Assembly: GCF_002751875.1 (NCBI RefSeq) | Contig: NZ_NMZM01000003.1 | Span: 62,001-126,000, forward strand | Reading direction: 5' to 3' | DNA from: Oceaniglobus indicus | GTDB taxonomy: Bacteria > Pseudomonadota > Alphaproteobacteria > Rhodobacterales > Rhodobacteraceae | DNA: 64,000 bases | Notes under the pieces: generated by a model | The model's input: only the letters and a program-made list of their open reading frames with translations | The model's database searches: none | What the model was told of the DNA's origin: nothing | Made by a program: the position numbers and the translations under genes | Shown: piece by piece, positions 63,945 through 64,000 of the stretch | How positions within the stretch are numbered: the first letter of the stretch is position 1 | Layout: each line of letters starts with the position of its first letter

Positions 63945-64000
63945 GGGGCGGCTCCGACGGGCGCGATCACCGGCTCCCAATGGCGCGCGGCGCCCTTGCC
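63941..64000 (-). CDS. C-terminal end of an unidentified gene
   Basis: The frame is open to the window edge and ends in GKGAARHWEPVIAPVGAAP with a stop that overlaps the leuC-like start (ATGA). This coupling marks it as the preceding gene of the same operon. Nineteen residues are too few to name the product. Confidence 0.6.
   Translation of the reverse strand, partial: GKGAARHWEPVIAPVGAAP

Overview
The window looks like chromosome of a marine-type alphaproteobacterium of the order Rhodobacterales (roseobacter/Rhodobacteraceae). This rests on high GC, a short alphaproteobacterial-type ProS, an HdaA-type DnaA relative, a propionyl-CoA/methylmalonyl-CoA block with small lipoproteins and DUF6497 between its genes, many ABC and TRAP uptake genes, and recurrent GGAGTATTT-type extragenic repeats. 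No rRNA, tRNA, CRISPR array or transposase was recognised.

Layout. 1-1.2 kb: the end of lepA, abutted by an AT-rich orphan membrane gene. 1.2-13.5 kb: housekeeping genes, mostly on the minus strand (metG, a long-tailed DEAD-box helicase, lolD with its permease, a frameshifted exo/endonuclease-family gene, a sugar dehydrogenase of the PQQ/GSDH family, proS), then plus-strand perM-like and hdaA. 13.5-18.4 kb: polyphosphate metabolism (ppk1, ppx) with an alcohol dehydrogenase between them. 18.4-24.6 kb: small conserved genes, a J-domain protein, a VOC protein, a decayed membrane gene, methylmalonyl-CoA mutase and a DUF4174 protein. 24.6-30.4 kb: pccA, small lipoproteins, DUF6497 and pccB, with a palindromic operator region upstream of pccB.

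30.7-51.4 kb is the accessory heart of the window: about 20 kb of plus-strand carbohydrate-catabolism genes in two units. Unit 1 (30.8-41.3 kb) starts behind two LacI-type palindromes. It encodes a CUT2-type sugar ABC importer, a histidinol-dehydrogenase-fold dehydrogenase (HpsN-like), a LacI regulator, an unknown Cys-tailed protein, a metallo-beta-lactamase-fold hydrolase, an L-gulonate-3-dehydrogenase-like enzyme and an SDR. Unit 2 (41.4-51.4 kb) starts with a FadR-type regulator. It encodes a second sugar ABC importer whose ATPase carries an extra C-terminal domain, a probable D-apionate lactonase (ApnL), a DenD-like D-erythronate dehydrogenase and two tandem orphan TRAP binding proteins, and ends in a 14-bp-stem terminator. 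Together they suggest import, oxidation, lactone opening and further oxidation of a branched or short-chain sugar, polyol or sugar acid. The known kinases and decarboxylases of the apiose and tetronate routes are not in the window, so the pathway is incomplete here or new.

51.8-59 kb returns to core genes (alpha/beta hydrolases, prs, a thioredoxin-fold isomerase, a threonine-aldolase-like enzyme, a YcgN-family protein, ribF, a HAD phosphatase). 59.1-64 kb is a minus-strand operon of a complete TRAP importer (DctP-Q-M) preceded by a LeuC/LeuD-type dehydratase pair. That context suggests a catabolic hydro-lyase rather than leucine synthesis.
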